DNA of 45,990 nt from an uncultured Acetobacteraceae bacterium (GTDB taxonomy: Bacteria; Pseudomonadota; Alphaproteobacteria; Acetobacterales; Acetobacteraceae): assembly GCA_937873205.1 (NCBI GenBank), contig CALMVO010000154.1:1-45990 (forward strand), written 5' to 3'. The stretch's first letter is position 1, and every line of letters starts with the position of its first letter. The notes beneath the pieces were generated by a model. It searched no databases. It was not told the origin of the DNA and worked only from the letters and a program-made list of their open reading frames with translations. Positions 19,064-28,668 of this stretch are shown here, piece after piece. Both the position numbers and the translations under genes were made by a program.

Positions 19064-20462
19064 GGATGCGCTCGACCAGCTGCTTCACGGTCGGCACGAA
19101 ACCGTTGGAGTAGAACGGGTCGGAGGCGAAGCGGTAGGCGTTGTGGCCGCTGAACATCAGGTTGCGCTCGGTGGCGTCAATATCGTCGTCGGCGGCATGG
19201 CTGATCGATTGCAGCGTTTTCTGGATGCAGAACGAGCGCGGGTCAGCCTTGTGGCCGTTGCTGTAGCCGGGGCCGCGCTGGCTCCAGCTCGAGAACCGGC
19301 ATTCCGACAGGCAGCCCATGCAGGCCGTCTGGTCGGCGTTGATCTGCGCGGCCGCCGCGCGGGTGTCGAACACCAGCGTCGAGTCCGGCGTGCGCATCGC
19401 CTCCGAAAAGCCTTCGGCCTCCCAGCCCCGCGCCCGTTCCAGGTCGGGCCGGGTCAGGAACACGAGACGCCGGCCGCTGATGTAGTACGGCGCCACGTGC
19501 TCGCCGACCGGCTCCGGGCTGAACGCCACCTGCCGTTCGCCGCGCTCCCGCAGCTCCTCCAGGAAGCCGTTCTTGACCGCCGACGAGTAGAAGCCGGTCG
19601 GGCTGAACTTGTTGAGGAAGATGTCGCCCTGGCGCAGCGCCATCAGCCGCTGCTTCCAGGCCTCGGGGATCGGGCTCTCGCGGGTCAGCAGCGGCCTCGT
19701 GCCGAACTGGAACGCGATCGGGCCGAGATCGGAATTGTCGATCCAGTCCTCCCACTCGTCCAGCCACCAGACGCCGCCGGCCATGATGATCGGGGTGTCG
19801 CCCAGCCCGAACAACCGCATGGTGCGGCGCAGCTCCAACACCCGCGGCAGCGGCGCCTCCGGGCGCTCCGGGTTCTCGCTGTTGGACAACCCATTATGGC
19901 CGCCGGCCAGCCACGGGTCCTCGTACACCACGCCGCCCAGCAGCCCGGCGGTCTTGGAATAGGCGCGGCGCCACAGCGCGTTGAAGGCGCGCGCGGACGA
20001 GACGATCGGGTAGTAGTGCACGCCGAACCGGGCCGCGATCTCGGACAGGCGGTAGGGCATGCCGGCCCCGCAGGTGAGGCCCTGGATCAGCCCGCGGGCT
20101 CCCTCCAGCACGCCGGTGATGACGCGCTCGGCCGCCCCCATCTCCCACAGGATGTTGGCGTGCAGCCGGCCACGGCCGCCGGCCAGCTCGTGCGCCTGCC
20201 GTGCCTGGGTGATGCCGCCGGCGATGGCGAACTCGACCATCTCCTCGTGGCGGTCGCGCCGGGTGCGCCCGGTATAGAGCTGCGGGACGACGCGGCCGTC
20301 GTCATCGTAGCTGTCGGCGTTGACGACGCTGATGGTGCCGGCACCCCCGGCCGCTGCCCAGTGGCCGGAACAGACCCCGGTGGAGACCGAAACGCCCTTG
20401 CCGCCCTCGATCAGCGGCAGGATCTCACTGCCGCCCATCCGAATCGCGTTGATCGTCTTCAT
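19050..20462 (-). CDS. nitronate monooxygenase family protein (2-nitropropane dioxygenase-like)
   Basis: The 470-residue FMN-barrel protein is of the long, well-conserved alphaproteobacterial type. It has an N-terminal EGGKGVSVSTGVCSGHWAAA, then GLTCGAGMPYRL, YYPIVSSARAFNALWRRAYS and GGVVYEDPWLAGGHNGLSN. The flavin phosphate site is in TPIIMAGGVWWLDEW and GPIAFQFGTRPLLT. A C-terminal cysteine block, ACMGCLSECRFSSWSQ with RSFCIQKTLQSISH, is characteristic and may bind a metal or cluster. Nitronate oxidation is the family name; members of this long subgroup have mostly untested substrates, so the specific reaction is uncertain. Confidence 0.85.
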   Translation of the reverse strand: MKTINAIRMGGSEILPLIEGGKGVSVSTGVCSGHWAAAGGAGTISVVNADSYDDDGRVVPQLYTGRTRRDRHEEMVEFAIAGGITQARQAHELAGGRGRLHANILWEMGAAERVITGVLEGARGLIQGLTCGAGMPYRLSEIAARFGVHYYPIVSSARAFNALWRRAYSKTAGLLGGVVYEDPWLAGGHNGLSNSENPERPEAPLPRVLELRRTMRLFGLGDTPIIMAGGVWWLDEWEDWIDNSDLGPIAFQFGTRPLLTRESPIPEAWKQRLMALRQGDIFLNKFSPTGFYSSAVKNGFLEELRERGERQVAFSPEPVGEHVAPYYISGRRLVFLTRPDLERARGWEAEGFSEAMRTPDSTLVFDTRAAAAQINADQTACMGCLSECRFSSWSQRGPGYSNGHKADPRSFCIQKTLQSISHAADDDIDATERNLMFSGHNAYRFASDPFYSNGFVPTVKQLVERILTGR

Positions 20463-20585
20463 CGCCTGCTGCTATCGCCTCGGGCCTCGCGGCGGCCGAC
20501 CCCGGCCGCACCATCCAAGTCTTTAGAACGTGGGGAGGTTTCCTGAAAAGCGGCGCTTCCCAGACCTCCACGCGCATCGGCCGGC

Positions 20586-22799
<2,214 letters not shown>

Positions 22800-22828
22800 C
22801 GTGTCGTCCCTGTCTGTTGGGCGGAGGC

Positions 22829-22874
22829 GACGTTTCGGACGGCATGGAGGGACCCCCATGTGGCCGGAAACGTC
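22829..22874 (-). promoter_or_regulatory. hairpin in the pnp 5' leader
   Basis: Perfect 8-base outer arms GACGTTTC/GAAACGTC (22867-22874 and 22829-22836 on the plus strand) enclose an inner stem CATGG/CCATG, extendable by a G-U pair and one G-C pair around a tetraloop. The structure lies about 30 bases upstream of the pnp ATG. In other bacteria an RNase III-cut hairpin in this position lets PNPase repress its own translation. Position and shape fit, but this is inference. Confidence 0.5.
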
Positions 22875-22890
22875 GGGAAATCCGCCGGTT

Positions 22891-23034
22891 AAGGTCAGGG
22901 CGTCATGCGAAGCGTGCTCCGCACCAGGCCTGGACCCGCCAAAGGGCAGTCGCCCTTCGGATACCCTCTACTTAAGAATTGGGCGTCCAGAGGGCGACTG
23001 CCCTCTGGTGGGGTTCTAGGGGCAAAGCCCCTAG
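22891..23034. repeat. mirror-symmetric two-hairpin repeat, copy 3, between rpsO and pnp
   Basis: A long-form hairpin A (aaggtcagggcgtcatgcga..ggcctgg) is followed by B (ccaaagggc-agtc-gcccttcgg) and the tail ctctacttaagaattggg. B' (ccagagggcgactgccctctgg) and A' (ctaggggcaaagcccctag) complete it. It fills the rpsO-pnp intercistronic gap. The rpsO TAG stop (minus strand, 23033-23031) is part of the A' arm. Transcripts through the operon must carry this structure. Confidence 0.85.
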
Positions 23035-23300
23035 CGCCGGAGCCCCAGCCGCCCGATGAGCCCGGTGTAACGACCTTCATCCTTGCGCTTCAGGTAGTCC
23101 AGCAGGCGCCGCCGGCGGCCGACCAGCATCAGCAGGCCGCGGCGCGAATGGAAGTCCTTGGCGTGTGTCTTGAGGTGTTCGGTGAGGTTGGTGATGCGCT
23201 CGCTGAGCAGCGCCACCTGCACCTCGGGCGAGCCGGTGTCGGCCTCGCCGGTCTTGTAGTCGCCGATGAGCGTCGTGCGACGCTCCGCCGTGATCGACAT
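23031..23300 (-). CDS. rpsO: 30S ribosomal protein S15
   Basis: The 89-residue product is full length for S15, which binds 16S rRNA and bridges the subunits. [20 protein letters not shown] is followed by [20 protein letters not shown], and the signature [20 protein letters not shown] is complete. It starts about 21 bases after truB and ends inside a repeat hairpin, before pnp. Confidence 0.98.
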   Translation of the reverse strand: MSITAERRTTLIGDYKTGEADTGSPEVQVALLSERITNLTEHLKTHAKDFHSRRGLLMLVGRRRRLLDYLKRKDEGRYTGLIGRLGLRR

Positions 23301-23321
23301 CGCTGTTCTCCTGGAACAAGG

Positions 23322-24242
23322 TCAGAGAAGGCGTTCCGGACGCAGCCACCCCTCCTGGAGTCGGCACAGCCCGATCACGCGCCCCCCGTCCATCGCCCGC
23401 GCCACCCCGCCTGCGGGGTCGGCGGACTCAGGAATGCGCCCCATGAATTCGACCAGGCTGATCGCCTGGCCCTGCATGAGGCTTGCCGCTTCTACGGTGG
23501 TCAAGGCCAGCGCCGGGATGTCGGCCAGCGCGGTCGCGACCGGCAGCAACAGCTCCGGTGAGGCTGGCGCGTTGTCCTCTCCGCTCAGGCATTTGTCCAG
23601 GGAAATCGCGTGCCGCTCCAGAAACGGCCCGACCCGAAGCCGCCGCAGCGCCGAGACGTGGCCCACCGTGCCGCAGGCGATGGCGAGGTCGCGCGCCAGG
23701 CTCCGCATGTAGACGCCCTTGCCGGACTGCACCTCGAACACGGCGGTGTCGTCGTCGGTGCGCTCGACCAGCGCGAAGCGGTCGACCCGCGCCGGCCGCG
23801 GTTCCAGCACCGGGGCGCGGCCCTCCCGGGCCATGTCGTAGGCGCGCTCGCCGGCGACCTTGATCGCCGAGAACACCGGCGGCACCTGCATGATGTCGCC
23901 GATGAAGGCGCCGAGCGCGGCCCGAAACGCGTCGTTGGTCGGCCGCACGGCGGAGGTGGCGGTCACCTGGCCGTCGGCATCGTCGGTGTCGCGCGCCTCG
24001 CCGAGGCGCAGCGTGAAGTGGTACAGCTTGGTGCCGTCCATGATGTAGGGGACGGTCTTGGTGGCGGCGCCGAACGCCACCGGCAACAGCCCGGTGGCGA
24101 GCGGGTCGAGGGTGCCGCCATGCCCGGCCTTCTGCGCATCGAAGCCGCGGCGCACGCGGTTCACCACGTCGGTGGAGGTCATGCCGGCCGGCTTGTCCAC
24201 GATCAGCCAGCCGTCCAGTGCGCGTCCGCGCTTGCCCCGCAT
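23322..24242 (-). CDS. truB: tRNA pseudouridine(55) synthase
   Basis: The 306-residue enzyme makes pseudouridine 55 in the T-loop of tRNAs. The catalytic aspartate is in AGHGGTLDPLATGLLPVAFG (about residues 39-58), preceded by LIVDKPAGMTSTDVVNRVRR. Other family blocks are FIGDIMQVPPVFSAIKVAGE, RAYDMAREG and SGKGVYMRSLARDLA. It precedes rpsO-pnp as usual. The gene normally before it, rbfA, is about 3.9 kb upstream because other genes intervene. Confidence 0.96.
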   Translation of the reverse strand: MRGKRGRALDGWLIVDKPAGMTSTDVVNRVRRGFDAQKAGHGGTLDPLATGLLPVAFGAATKTVPYIMDGTKLYHFTLRLGEARDTDDADGQVTATSAVRPTNDAFRAALGAFIGDIMQVPPVFSAIKVAGERAYDMAREGRAPVLEPRPARVDRFALVERTDDDTAVFEVQSGKGVYMRSLARDLAIACGTVGHVSALRRLRVGPFLERHAISLDKCLSGEDNAPASPELLLPVATALADIPALALTTVEAASLMQGQAISLVEFMGRIPESADPAGGVARAMDGGRVIGLCRLQEGWLRPERLL

Positions 24243-24296
24243 GATGAAGCCGCCTCGCGATGATCGGACCGCGGCCGGTCCGCGGGAGGCGAGGCT

Positions 24297-25004
24297 TTAG
24301 AGGAGCGAGGCGGGCGGAGCAATGCGAGGGGAGCGTTCGAAGAGGATCTCGTCGTCCCGTCCGCCGCCCATGCGCACCACCCGGCGCACGAACCGCTCGA
24401 CATCGGGCACGCCGTGCGCGACCGCGAGCTCCACCACCCGCTCGCCGCGCGACCGTCGCGCGCGCCAGGCGGCGTAGGGGTAATCGGCGATCGGCAGGAA
24501 GGTGGCGCGGCCGCGCGAGACCGGAAACGGCCGAGTGGCGCCGCTGTTGATCGCCGACAGCGTGATCGCGGGACGCCAGGCTGTCACCAGAGCGGCGGTG
24601 TCCAGCTCCAGCACGTCGTGCGCGACGTCGCGATAGGACCGCGCATGCAGCAGCCGGTGCAGGCGTGCGGGGCTCGGCCAGAAGAATACCCGGCCGTTGA
24701 GCAGCCTATACCAGTCAGACGGCTCCAGGCCCGGATCGAGGCATCGGCGCAGGCTCGGATCGTCCATCGGCTTCTGGTCGCGGATCATCGCCGGCTCCAG
24801 CCCGGGCCCCCGGACGGTCGCGGTGACGGGGCGGCGGCAGGCTTCCAGCCGGTCCCGCTCGGCGCCCCGGATCCCGTGCAGGTCGAGCAGCGCCGAGGTG
24901 CTGAGCAGGCCGTAGCGGCGGATCGAAGGCCAGCTGCCACGCTCGGCCATGTGGTAGAGCGTCGGGCAGTCCCGCTGCAGCTCGTCCAGCTCTGCCTCGG
25001 TCAT
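24297..25004 (-). CDS. DUF7002-like protein, possible ADP-ribosyltransferase fold
   Basis: The 235-residue cytoplasmic protein begins with a conserved-looking block, TLYHMAERGSWPSIRRYGLL then STSALLDLHGI, which I associate with DUF7002. A later block is LNGRVFFWPSPARLHRLLHA then AHDVLELDTAALVTAW. A 'YHxA..sw.sI..xGLLS' start plus a 'VFFW' strand is reminiscent of the NAD-binding core of DarT-like and RES-like ADP-ribosyltransferases. That fold link is by eye and unproven. It lies nine bases after the secreted Gly/Pro-rich protein gene on the same strand, so the two are probably co-transcribed. No partner antitoxin is visible. Confidence 0.6.
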   Translation of the reverse strand: MTEAELDELQRDCPTLYHMAERGSWPSIRRYGLLSTSALLDLHGIRGAERDRLEACRRPVTATVRGPGLEPAMIRDQKPMDDPSLRRCLDPGLEPSDWYRLLNGRVFFWPSPARLHRLLHARSYRDVAHDVLELDTAALVTAWRPAITLSAINSGATRPFPVSRGRATFLPIADYPYAAWRARRSRGERVVELAVAHGVPDVERFVRRVVRMGGGRDDEILFERSPRIAPPASLL

Positions 25005-25013
25005 GCAGCCGGA

Positions 25014-25406
25014 TCAGCGTGGGCGCGCGCCCGACGGGATCACCAGTGGCGGTGCCGTCGGCGCGGACGGCACGCCGGTCACCGGCTCCGGCGCGCCGAC
25101 GGTGCCCGGCACCCCGGGCGTCACGATGCCGGGGCTCGGCACCGCCGGCGCCTGCGGGACCCCGCCGACGCCGCCCGGCGTCCCGGCCGCCCCGGCTGCA
25201 TCGCCGGTCAAAGGCTGCACCCCGGGCGAGGCGTCCGGGCTGCTGGAACCGGTGCCGGCGCCGGTGATGTTGGTCGGGCCATGGCCCACGGCGCCGGGTG
25301 CGCCGGCGCTGCCGACGCCACCGAACTGCGCCAGGGCCGGAGTGGCGAGAGACGCTGCGGCAAGCCCGGCCAGGGCGGCCAGGCGGATGGTGCGAAATGC
25401 TGTCAT
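25014..25406 (-). CDS. secreted Gly/Pro/Ala-rich low-complexity protein
   Basis: The 130-residue precursor has a clean Sec signal peptide: MTAFRTIRLAALAGLAAASL, then ATPALA with predicted cleavage after residue 26 before QFGG. The mature part is almost entirely Gly, Pro, Ala, Val, Thr and Ser in loosely repeated blocks (GTPGGVGGVPQAPAVPSPG and similar). It has no cysteine and no recognisable domain. Low-complexity exported proteins of this sort occur in Acetobacteraceae; the function is unknown. It diverges from the POT transporter and is followed closely by the DUF7002-like gene. Confidence 0.65.
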   Translation of the reverse strand: MTAFRTIRLAALAGLAAASLATPALAQFGGVGSAGAPGAVGHGPTNITGAGTGSSSPDASPGVQPLTGDAAGAAGTPGGVGGVPQAPAVPSPGIVTPGVPGTVGAPEPVTGVPSAPTAPPLVIPSGARPR

Positions 25407-25543
25407 GGGGGACCTCGGTCTGACGTCATGCCGACCTCAAGGCCGGCGCCTGCCGCAGGTTGACCGCCGCCGCTTCACCTTTGCGTCGAGGCGGACCGGT
25501 GCGACGATCGACGGGCCGGGCCGCGGGCGTTACAGCACCGGCC

Positions 25544-27037
25544 ATGCCGAGTCCCAGCCGCACCCAGCGCTTCGCCGTCGTCCTGTCGATCGAGCTGTGG
25601 GAGCGGTTCGGCTTCTACGGCATGCAGGCGCTCATGCTGCTGTTCATGGTGCAGCGGCTGGGCATGGCGGACAGCCAGGCCGACCTGCTGTGGGGCGGCT
25701 TCACCGCGATGCTCTATTGTGCGCCGGTGGTGGGCGGCTGGCTCGGCGATCGCGTGCTCGGCTCGCGCCGCTGCCTGGCGCTGGGGGCGGCGGTGCTGGC
25801 GATCGGCTACCTGCTGCTGGCGCTGCCGACGCAGGGCACGACGCTGATCTACGTCGCGATGGGCGCCATCGTCGCCGGGACCGGGCTGTTCAAGCCGAAC
25901 GCCGCCAACGTGGTGCGCGCGATCTACGCCGGCGACGACAGCCTGATCGATGCCGCCTTCACCATCTACTACATGTCGGTCAACGTCGGCTCGACGGTGT
26001 CGATCCTGCTCACGCCCTGGCTGCGCGACCACTTCGGCTGGCATGTCGCCTTCGCGGTCTGCTGCGCCGGGCTCGTCGCGGCTCTGGTCAGCTACGCGCT
26101 GCTGCAGCGGCGGCTCGACGGCATCGGCAGCGCGCCGGACCTGGTGCCGCTGCGGCAGGTGCACGGGGTGGCGGTGCTGGTCGGAATACCGGTGGTGGTC
26201 GTGCTGATGATGGCGGTGCTGCAGCATCCGGCGGTGGCGCGCGCCTGCGTCTGGCTGGCCGGGATCGGCGTGCTGCTGCTGTGGCTGGGGCTGCTGGTCC
26301 GCGCCCGGCCCGCCGAGCGGCCTGGGATGCTGGCGATGTACATCCTCACGCTGCAGGTCATGATGTTCTTCATCTTCTACCAGCAGCAGGCGACGTCGCT
26401 CACGTTGTTCGCGCTGCGCAACGTCGACCTGCGGCTGCGGATCGGCGACACCACGCTGGCCCGCTTCTCCGCCGGCCAGGTGCAGGCGCTGAACCCGCTC
26501 TGGATCATGCTGCTGAGCCCGCTGCTGGCCTGGGGCTATGGCCGGCTCGGCCGCGGCGGCCGCGATGTGTCGGTCGCGGTGAAGTTCCTGATCGGCTACG
26601 CGTCGATCGCCGCCTCCTGCCTGGTCTGGTTCCTGGCCGCGCGCGATCCCGCCCATCCGATCGTGCCGTTCTGGGTGATGATCGTCGGCTACGGGCTGGT
26701 CTCGGTCGGCGAGCTGCTGACCAACGGGCTCGCCTTCGCGGTGGTGGCCCGCTACGTGCCCAGGCGGATGTCGGCGCTGATGATGGGCACCTACCTGGTG
26801 GCGGCCGGCGTCGCCTTCTACCTGGGCAGCCTGGTCGCCAGCTGGGCGGCGATCCCGAAGGGGCTGGAGGGGCTCGATCCCGCCGTCAGCCTCCGCATCT
26901 ATGACGGGCTGTTCCTGCGGCTGCTGATGCTGGCGCTGGTGGTGGTGGGGGTCTGCGCGGCGCTGCTGCCGCTGCTGCGCCGGCTCGACCGCGCCCACCA
27001 CGCCGCCATTGGGCTGGCGCCGGTCGCGGGCGGGTAG
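25544..27037 (+). CDS. POT/PTR2-family proton-coupled peptide transporter
   Basis: The 497-residue inner-membrane protein has 12 or more hydrophobic segments. It carries the POT signature ELWERFGFYGMQALMLLFMV (the ExxER-type motif on helix 1, which couples protons to peptide uptake). Further signatures are VVGGWLGDRVLGSRR, GTGLFKPNAANVV, FTIYYMSVNVGS and, on the C-terminal side, FFIFYQQQATSLTLFA and GYGLVSVGELLTNGLAFAVV. ATG 25544 is used because the sequence upstream in frame is not POT-like and is Arg-rich. It probably imports di- and tripeptides. It lies in the stretch that separates rbfA from truB. Confidence 0.92.
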   Translation: MPSPSRTQRFAVVLSIELWERFGFYGMQALMLLFMVQRLGMADSQADLLWGGFTAMLYCAPVVGGWLGDRVLGSRRCLALGAAVLAIGYLLLALPTQGTTLIYVAMGAIVAGTGLFKPNAANVVRAIYAGDDSLIDAAFTIYYMSVNVGSTVSILLTPWLRDHFGWHVAFAVCCAGLVAALVSYALLQRRLDGIGSAPDLVPLRQVHGVAVLVGIPVVVVLMMAVLQHPAVARACVWLAGIGVLLLWLGLLVRARPAERPGMLAMYILTLQVMMFFIFYQQQATSLTLFALRNVDLRLRIGDTTLARFSAGQVQALNPLWIMLLSPLLAWGYGRLGRGGRDVSVAVKFLIGYASIAASCLVWFLAARDPAHPIVPFWVMIVGYGLVSVGELLTNGLAFAVVARYVPRRMSALMMGTYLVAAGVAFYLGSLVASWAAIPKGLEGLDPAVSLRIYDGLFLRLLMLALVVVGVCAALLPLLRRLDRAHHAAIGLAPVAGG

Positions 27038-27093
27038 GGCGGAACCCCCCGGCCCGGCCGGCTTTCAACCGGTCGAGCATCAGGAGACCTCTC

Positions 27094-27294
27094 ATGGCGG
27101 ACGACACAGCAGGACAGCCGGCGCACGAGCAGGCGCGCGACCTCGTCGAGGCGGCGCTGGACAAGCTCGACGACAAGAAGGAGGCCGGACGCCTGCTCGA
27201 CAAGGCGGAGGCGATCGATCCCGGCGCCGCGAAGGAGGTGCTGGCCGACCTCGAGGAGGATGCCGGGTCCGACCACACGCCGACCGTGGGCTGA
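27094..27294 (+). CDS. small acidic helical protein
   Basis: The 66-residue protein has a good ribosome-binding site (AGGAG about nine bases before the ATG). It is rich in Ala, Asp, Glu and Lys with a heptad-like central helix (ARDLVEAALDKLDDKKEAGR, LLDKAEAIDPGAAKEVLADL). It has no signal peptide, cysteine or known domain. The ribosome-binding site and the strong helix pattern support it as real. Function unknown. It lies 56 bp after the peptide transporter on the same strand and could be co-transcribed. Confidence 0.6.
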   Translation: MADDTAGQPAHEQARDLVEAALDKLDDKKEAGRLLDKAEAIDPGAAKEVLADLEEDAGSDHTPTVG

Positions 27295-27304
27295 CGCGGA
27301 CGCC

Positions 27305-28156
27305 TCAGTCGCCGATCGCCCGCAGCACGGCGGCGTCGAACTCGTCCGGAGCCTGCAGCATGGCGAAATGGCTGGCGTCCGGCAGGATCACCAAGCGCGC
27401 GTGCGGGATCGACGTGGCCATGAAGCGGTCGTGGTCGAGGCGGATCGCCTCGTCATGGTCGCCATCGGCGATCGTCGTCGGCACGGTGATGTCGGAAAGC
27501 TGGGAGGCGGTCCAGTGCGGCTCGGTCTGCCACATGTGGCCGATCTGGCTGACGAAGACGTCGTATTGGCCAGGCGTCGGCGACAGTGCGCGATACTCAG
27601 CGCGGGTGCGGCGGATGAAGCCGCCGAACACCGGCGTCCGGTCAAAGTCGGCGTGCAGCCCGGACGGATCGACGTTGGCGCCGGAGGCGAACAGATGGCG
27701 GAGACGGTCCGGGTGGTGCATCGCGAGGTCGAGGCCGACGATGCCGCCGTCGCTCCAGCCGACGATGTCGGCGCGGGCGACGTGCAGGGCGTCGAGCAGC
27801 GCCAGCGCGTCGTCCGCCATCAGGTCGTAGCCGAACGGCGCCGCGGACCGCGTGCTGCGGCCGTGGCCGCGGCTATCCATCACGATCACCTGCCGGTGAT
27901 GCGCGACCAGGAATGGCACCAGGTGGCCCCAGTAGTTCGCGTTGGCGAGCCCGCCATGCAGCAACAGCACGGGTGGACCGGCGCCATACTTCGCATACCA
28001 GATCCGTATGCCGTCGATCGGCACGAGACCGTTCCGGAGGGCTGGCGGCAGGGCCGGCGTGGGCGGCAGGGTCTGCCAGCGCGCCGGCTCGGCGGCCCGC
28101 GCGGATGCCCCGACCAGGGCCAGCAGCAGCCCGAGCAGGACCCGGACGCGAATCAT
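27305..28156 (-). CDS. exported alpha/beta hydrolase
   Basis: The 283-residue precursor has a signal peptide ([22 protein letters not shown], cleavage near residue 22). It then has an alpha/beta-hydrolase fold: oxyanion HGG in [31 protein letters not shown], the nucleophile elbow GWSDGG (Ser), an acid in DGDHDEAI and the histidine in [11 protein letters not shown]. The catalytic triad appears complete. The substrate (an ester, amide or lactone) cannot be told. The ATG overlaps the rbfA stop (ATGA), so an exported enzyme is translationally coupled to the ribosome-maturation operon, an odd partnership. Confidence 0.85.
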   Translation of the reverse strand: MIRVRVLLGLLLALVGASARAAEPARWQTLPPTPALPPALRNGLVPIDGIRIWYAKYGAGPPVLLLHGGLANANYWGHLVPFLVAHHRQVIVMDSRGHGRSTRSAAPFGYDLMADDALALLDALHVARADIVGWSDGGIVGLDLAMHHPDRLRHLFASGANVDPSGLHADFDRTPVFGGFIRRTRAEYRALSPTPGQYDVFVSQIGHMWQTEPHWTASQLSDITVPTTIADGDHDEAIRLDHDRFMATSIPHARLVILPDASHFAMLQAPDEFDAAVLRAIGD

Positions 28157-28668
28157 CCGGGGAAGTCGGGATCCTCGGTGGCCGACCCCAGATCCTTCGC
28201 CACCTCTGGACGGCGCAGCAGGGCGTCGATCTCCATCGCGTAGTCGAGCGCGGTGTCGGGCTGGAAGTGCAGGTCGGGCACGCCGCGCAGCCGCAGCGAG
28301 CGGCCGAGCTCGCTGCGCAGGTACGGCGCCGCCCGCGCCAGCGCCGGCAGCAGCGCATCGATGTCGCTGCGGCCGAGGCGGGCGACGAAGGCGGTGGCGT
28401 GGCGCAGGTCGGGGCTGAGGCGGACCTCGGTCACGGTGATCCGCACGCCGGCCAACTCCGGGTCGCGGAACTCGACGCGGGCGAAGAGGTCCGCCAGCAT
28501 GTGCCGTACCTCCTCGCCCACCCGCAGCTGGCGCTGCGACGGCCCGGCGGCGGCATGGTGGCGAGGCTTCTTGGCGCCGCCCCCGGATGCGCCCCCGGAC
28601 GCACGAGGGCCGTCGAGCTTCCCCGACGGCCCCCTCAGTTCGGCCTTCGAGCGGGCGGCCCGGCTCAC
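28153..28668 (-). CDS. rbfA: 30S ribosome-binding factor RbfA
   Basis: The 171-residue protein helps late 30S maturation and cold adaptation. The KH-type core starts at about residue 47 ([20 protein letters not shown]). It continues with [20 protein letters not shown] and [20 protein letters not shown]. An N-terminal Gly/Ala/Lys-rich extension of about 45 residues is longer than in E. coli. The GTG start at 28668 overlaps the infB stop (GTGA), and the stop overlaps the hydrolase ATG. Confidence 0.93.
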   Translation of the reverse strand: MSRAARSKAELRGPSGKLDGPRASGGASGGGAKKPRHHAAAGPSQRQLRVGEEVRHMLADLFARVEFRDPELAGVRITVTEVRLSPDLRHATAFVARLGRSDIDALLPALARAAPYLRSELGRSLRLRGVPDLHFQPDTALDYAMEIDALLRRPEVAKDLGSATEDPDFPG

